From CBDBEU01 sp965204565 (GTDB lineage Bacteria; Pseudomonadota; Alphaproteobacteria; Rhizobiales; TMED25), in assembly GCA_965204565.1 (NCBI GenBank), contig CBDBEU010000004.1:248001-312000 (forward strand): a stretch of DNA of 64,000 nt, written 5' to 3'. Both the position numbers and the translations under genes were made by a program. A model generated the notes under the pieces. The model ran no database searches. It had not been told where the DNA came from and saw only the letters and a list, made by a program, of their open reading frames with translations. This document shows, piece by piece, positions 63,152 through 64,000 of this stretch; position 1 is the stretch's first letter, and the number at the start of each line of letters is the position of its first letter.

Positions 63152-63227
63152 GGGCGGTTAGCTCAGCTGGGAGAGCACCTGGTTTACACCCAGGGGGTCG
63201 GCAGTTCGATCCTGTCACCGCCCACCA
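63152..63227 (+). tRNA. tRNA-Val (TAC)
   Basis: This 76-base tRNA has acceptor stem GGGCGGT/ACCGCCC, anticodon TAC in CTGGTTTACACCCAG, T-loop AGTTCGATCCT and an encoded CCA end. The order lon-hup-tRNA-Val is typical for rhizobia. Confidence 0.97.
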
Positions 63228-63255
63228 GCACCCGATATCCGATCAGGTGACCACG

Positions 63256-63613
63256 ATGAAGCACATGCTGAATCTCCTGCGCTGCGGCGCCGTGTTGTTG
63301 TTCCTGTCGTTCCAGGCTTGGGCGCAACAGCCCGTTGCCCGCCCAGCCGGCAGCTCCCGCTCAGCAGCAGGCTGCGGTTCCGCGCGGCCCCTCTTACGAT
63401 TATTGTGTGGCCTGCACCTTGCCCCAAGCGATCTATCTGTGTACGATTAGGCCGCACCAGCTTGATCCCGGTGCGCGGGTCTGGGGGTCGTTTTGCGCCG
63501 ATCGGCTCCGCACCAGTGTCAGCCACGCACATTGCTACTCGCAAACCTTCAGAGATAGCTGCAAGCCGACCCGCGCCTTCGTGTTCCGCGGCATCCAGGC
63601 CAATCAGCGCTAG
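63256..63613 (+). pseudogene. Small secreted cysteine-containing protein, frameshifted
   Basis: The first frame gives a signal peptide MKHMLNLLRCGAVLLFLSFQ with cleavage likely after AWA, then QQPVARPA. Near 63340 the frame must change to give QPAAPAQQQAAVPRGPSYDY, CVACTLPQAIYLCTIRPHQL and TSVSHAHCYSQTFRDSCKPT, ending IQANQR at 63613. The combined mature protein would have about six cysteines and be periplasmic. The family is not recognised. The break lies in the CAGC-rich stretch and could be a slippage event or a sequencing error. Confidence 0.55.
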
Positions 63614-63974
63614 GTCGAGGTATTGACCTCGCAGGAACCCGAGCGCCGCGCTAGCGCCGTCGAGCAGATCGGGCAGATCGGGCAGAGTACACTCGACAAT
63701 GCGCGCGCCGTCGATTCCGGCGTTGGCGAGAGCGCCTAAGCGGTTGACCGCGGCGCCGGTGCGGTGCGGGACGGCATGGTGCGCGGCGCCGGCTGTGTGT
63801 TCACGCTTTGCCAGCGTTGTTGAGCGCAAGCAGGTGACATTAAGCGGTCAACTCCGCCCTTGCGCCGTCGGCCATTGAGCGGCCCATGTGCATGTGCCCA
63901 ACCAAGCATGCTTGACGCATACGGGGCGCTGCCCTAAACGTGCGGCTCTCCGGGGCGCCGGAAGTCCCCGTGAA
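63614..63974. other. Intergenic region with possible minus-strand coding remnant
   Basis: A minus-strand frame reads NAGIDGARIVECTLPDLPDL and ASAALGFLRGQYLD, with a 9-bp tandem repeat CAGATCGGG near 63673-63690, but neither family nor boundaries can be supported. A CCGGAAGTCCCC stretch leads into the next tRNA. Confidence 0.3.
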
Positions 63975-64000
63975 GGGGGTGTAGCTCAGCTGGTTAGAGC
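63975..64000 (+). tRNA. tRNA, 5' part only (probably tRNA-Asp)
   Basis: GGGGGTGTAGCTCAGCTGGTTAGAGC is the acceptor 5' strand and D-arm of a tRNA cut by the window end; the anticodon is not visible. tRNA-Asp often follows hup/tRNA-Val in rhizobia, so Asp is likely but unproven. Confidence 0.8.

Noticed and set aside
63215..63829. 204-codon minus-strand frame near the right end
   Set aside because: It runs antisense through tRNA-Val's 3' end and the secreted-protein gene, and has no recognisable family, although part of it around 63620-63829 may be an old remnant.

Overview
The window comes from a GC-rich alphaproteobacterial chromosome, most likely Hyphomicrobiales (Rhizobiales). The evidence is the order tRNA-Leu/tig/clpP/clpX/lon/hup/tRNA-Val, an NtrC-type glnB-glnA pair with a sigma-54 promoter, the tuf/tRNA-Trp/secE/nusG/rplKAJL/rpoBC block, and an intact sciP, a CtrA-pathway regulator found only in alphaproteobacteria. 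No genus can be fixed from the sequence alone.

Layout. 1-3.1 kb (minus strand) holds decayed glycerate 2-kinase, fliG and fliF, followed by intact sciP. 3.7-16.5 kb is an accessory segment bracketed by inverted IS1380 ends. It holds an NMT1-type ABC importer operon under a LacI-type palindrome, a ketopantoate-reductase-like enzyme, an alpha/beta hydrolase, tricarballylate genes tcuA/tcuB wrecked by an IS5-type element, a TSUP permease, a lone molybdenum-hydroxylase large subunit and a second, orphan binding protein. 16.5-31.3 kb is a defence island built into a type I restriction-modification operon (hsdM, hsdS ... hsdR). Between hsdS and the intact hsdR lie a nuclease-helicase pair resembling Hachiman (helicase broken), a Fic protein with an altered motif, an XRE-ImmA/PIN toxin-antitoxin pair and an Abi_C protein. 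Three extra 5' fragments of hsdR sit among these cassettes. 31.4-35.8 kb contains a dead IS5-type element, a Flp pilin gene, a methyltransferase and a heavily decayed IS1380 element.

36.0-49.6 kb is the translation/transcription core: tRNA-Tyr, tRNA-Gly, tuf, tRNA-Trp, secE, nusG, rplK, rplA, rplJ, rplL, rpoB, rpoC, all intact. A pile of IS630, IS30 and ISNCY-like remnants begins exactly at the rpoC stop codon and replaces the rpsL-rpsG-fusA genes that usually follow. 51.6-63.2 kb holds glnA/glnB, nnr, a GNAT acetyltransferase, tRNA-Leu, tig (its basic tail cut off by an amber codon), clpP, clpX, lon, hup and tRNA-Val. A frameshifted small secreted-protein gene and the start of another tRNA close the window.

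Two themes run through the accessory parts. One is widespread gene decay by frameshifts and nonsense codons, while the housekeeping genes stay intact. The other is repeated 10-24 bp perfect or near-perfect tandem duplications, several of which cause the frameshifts. The most interesting region is the defence island, where each cassette is followed by its own hsdR start; this looks like a record of repeated cassette acquisition by recombination at the 5' end of hsdR.
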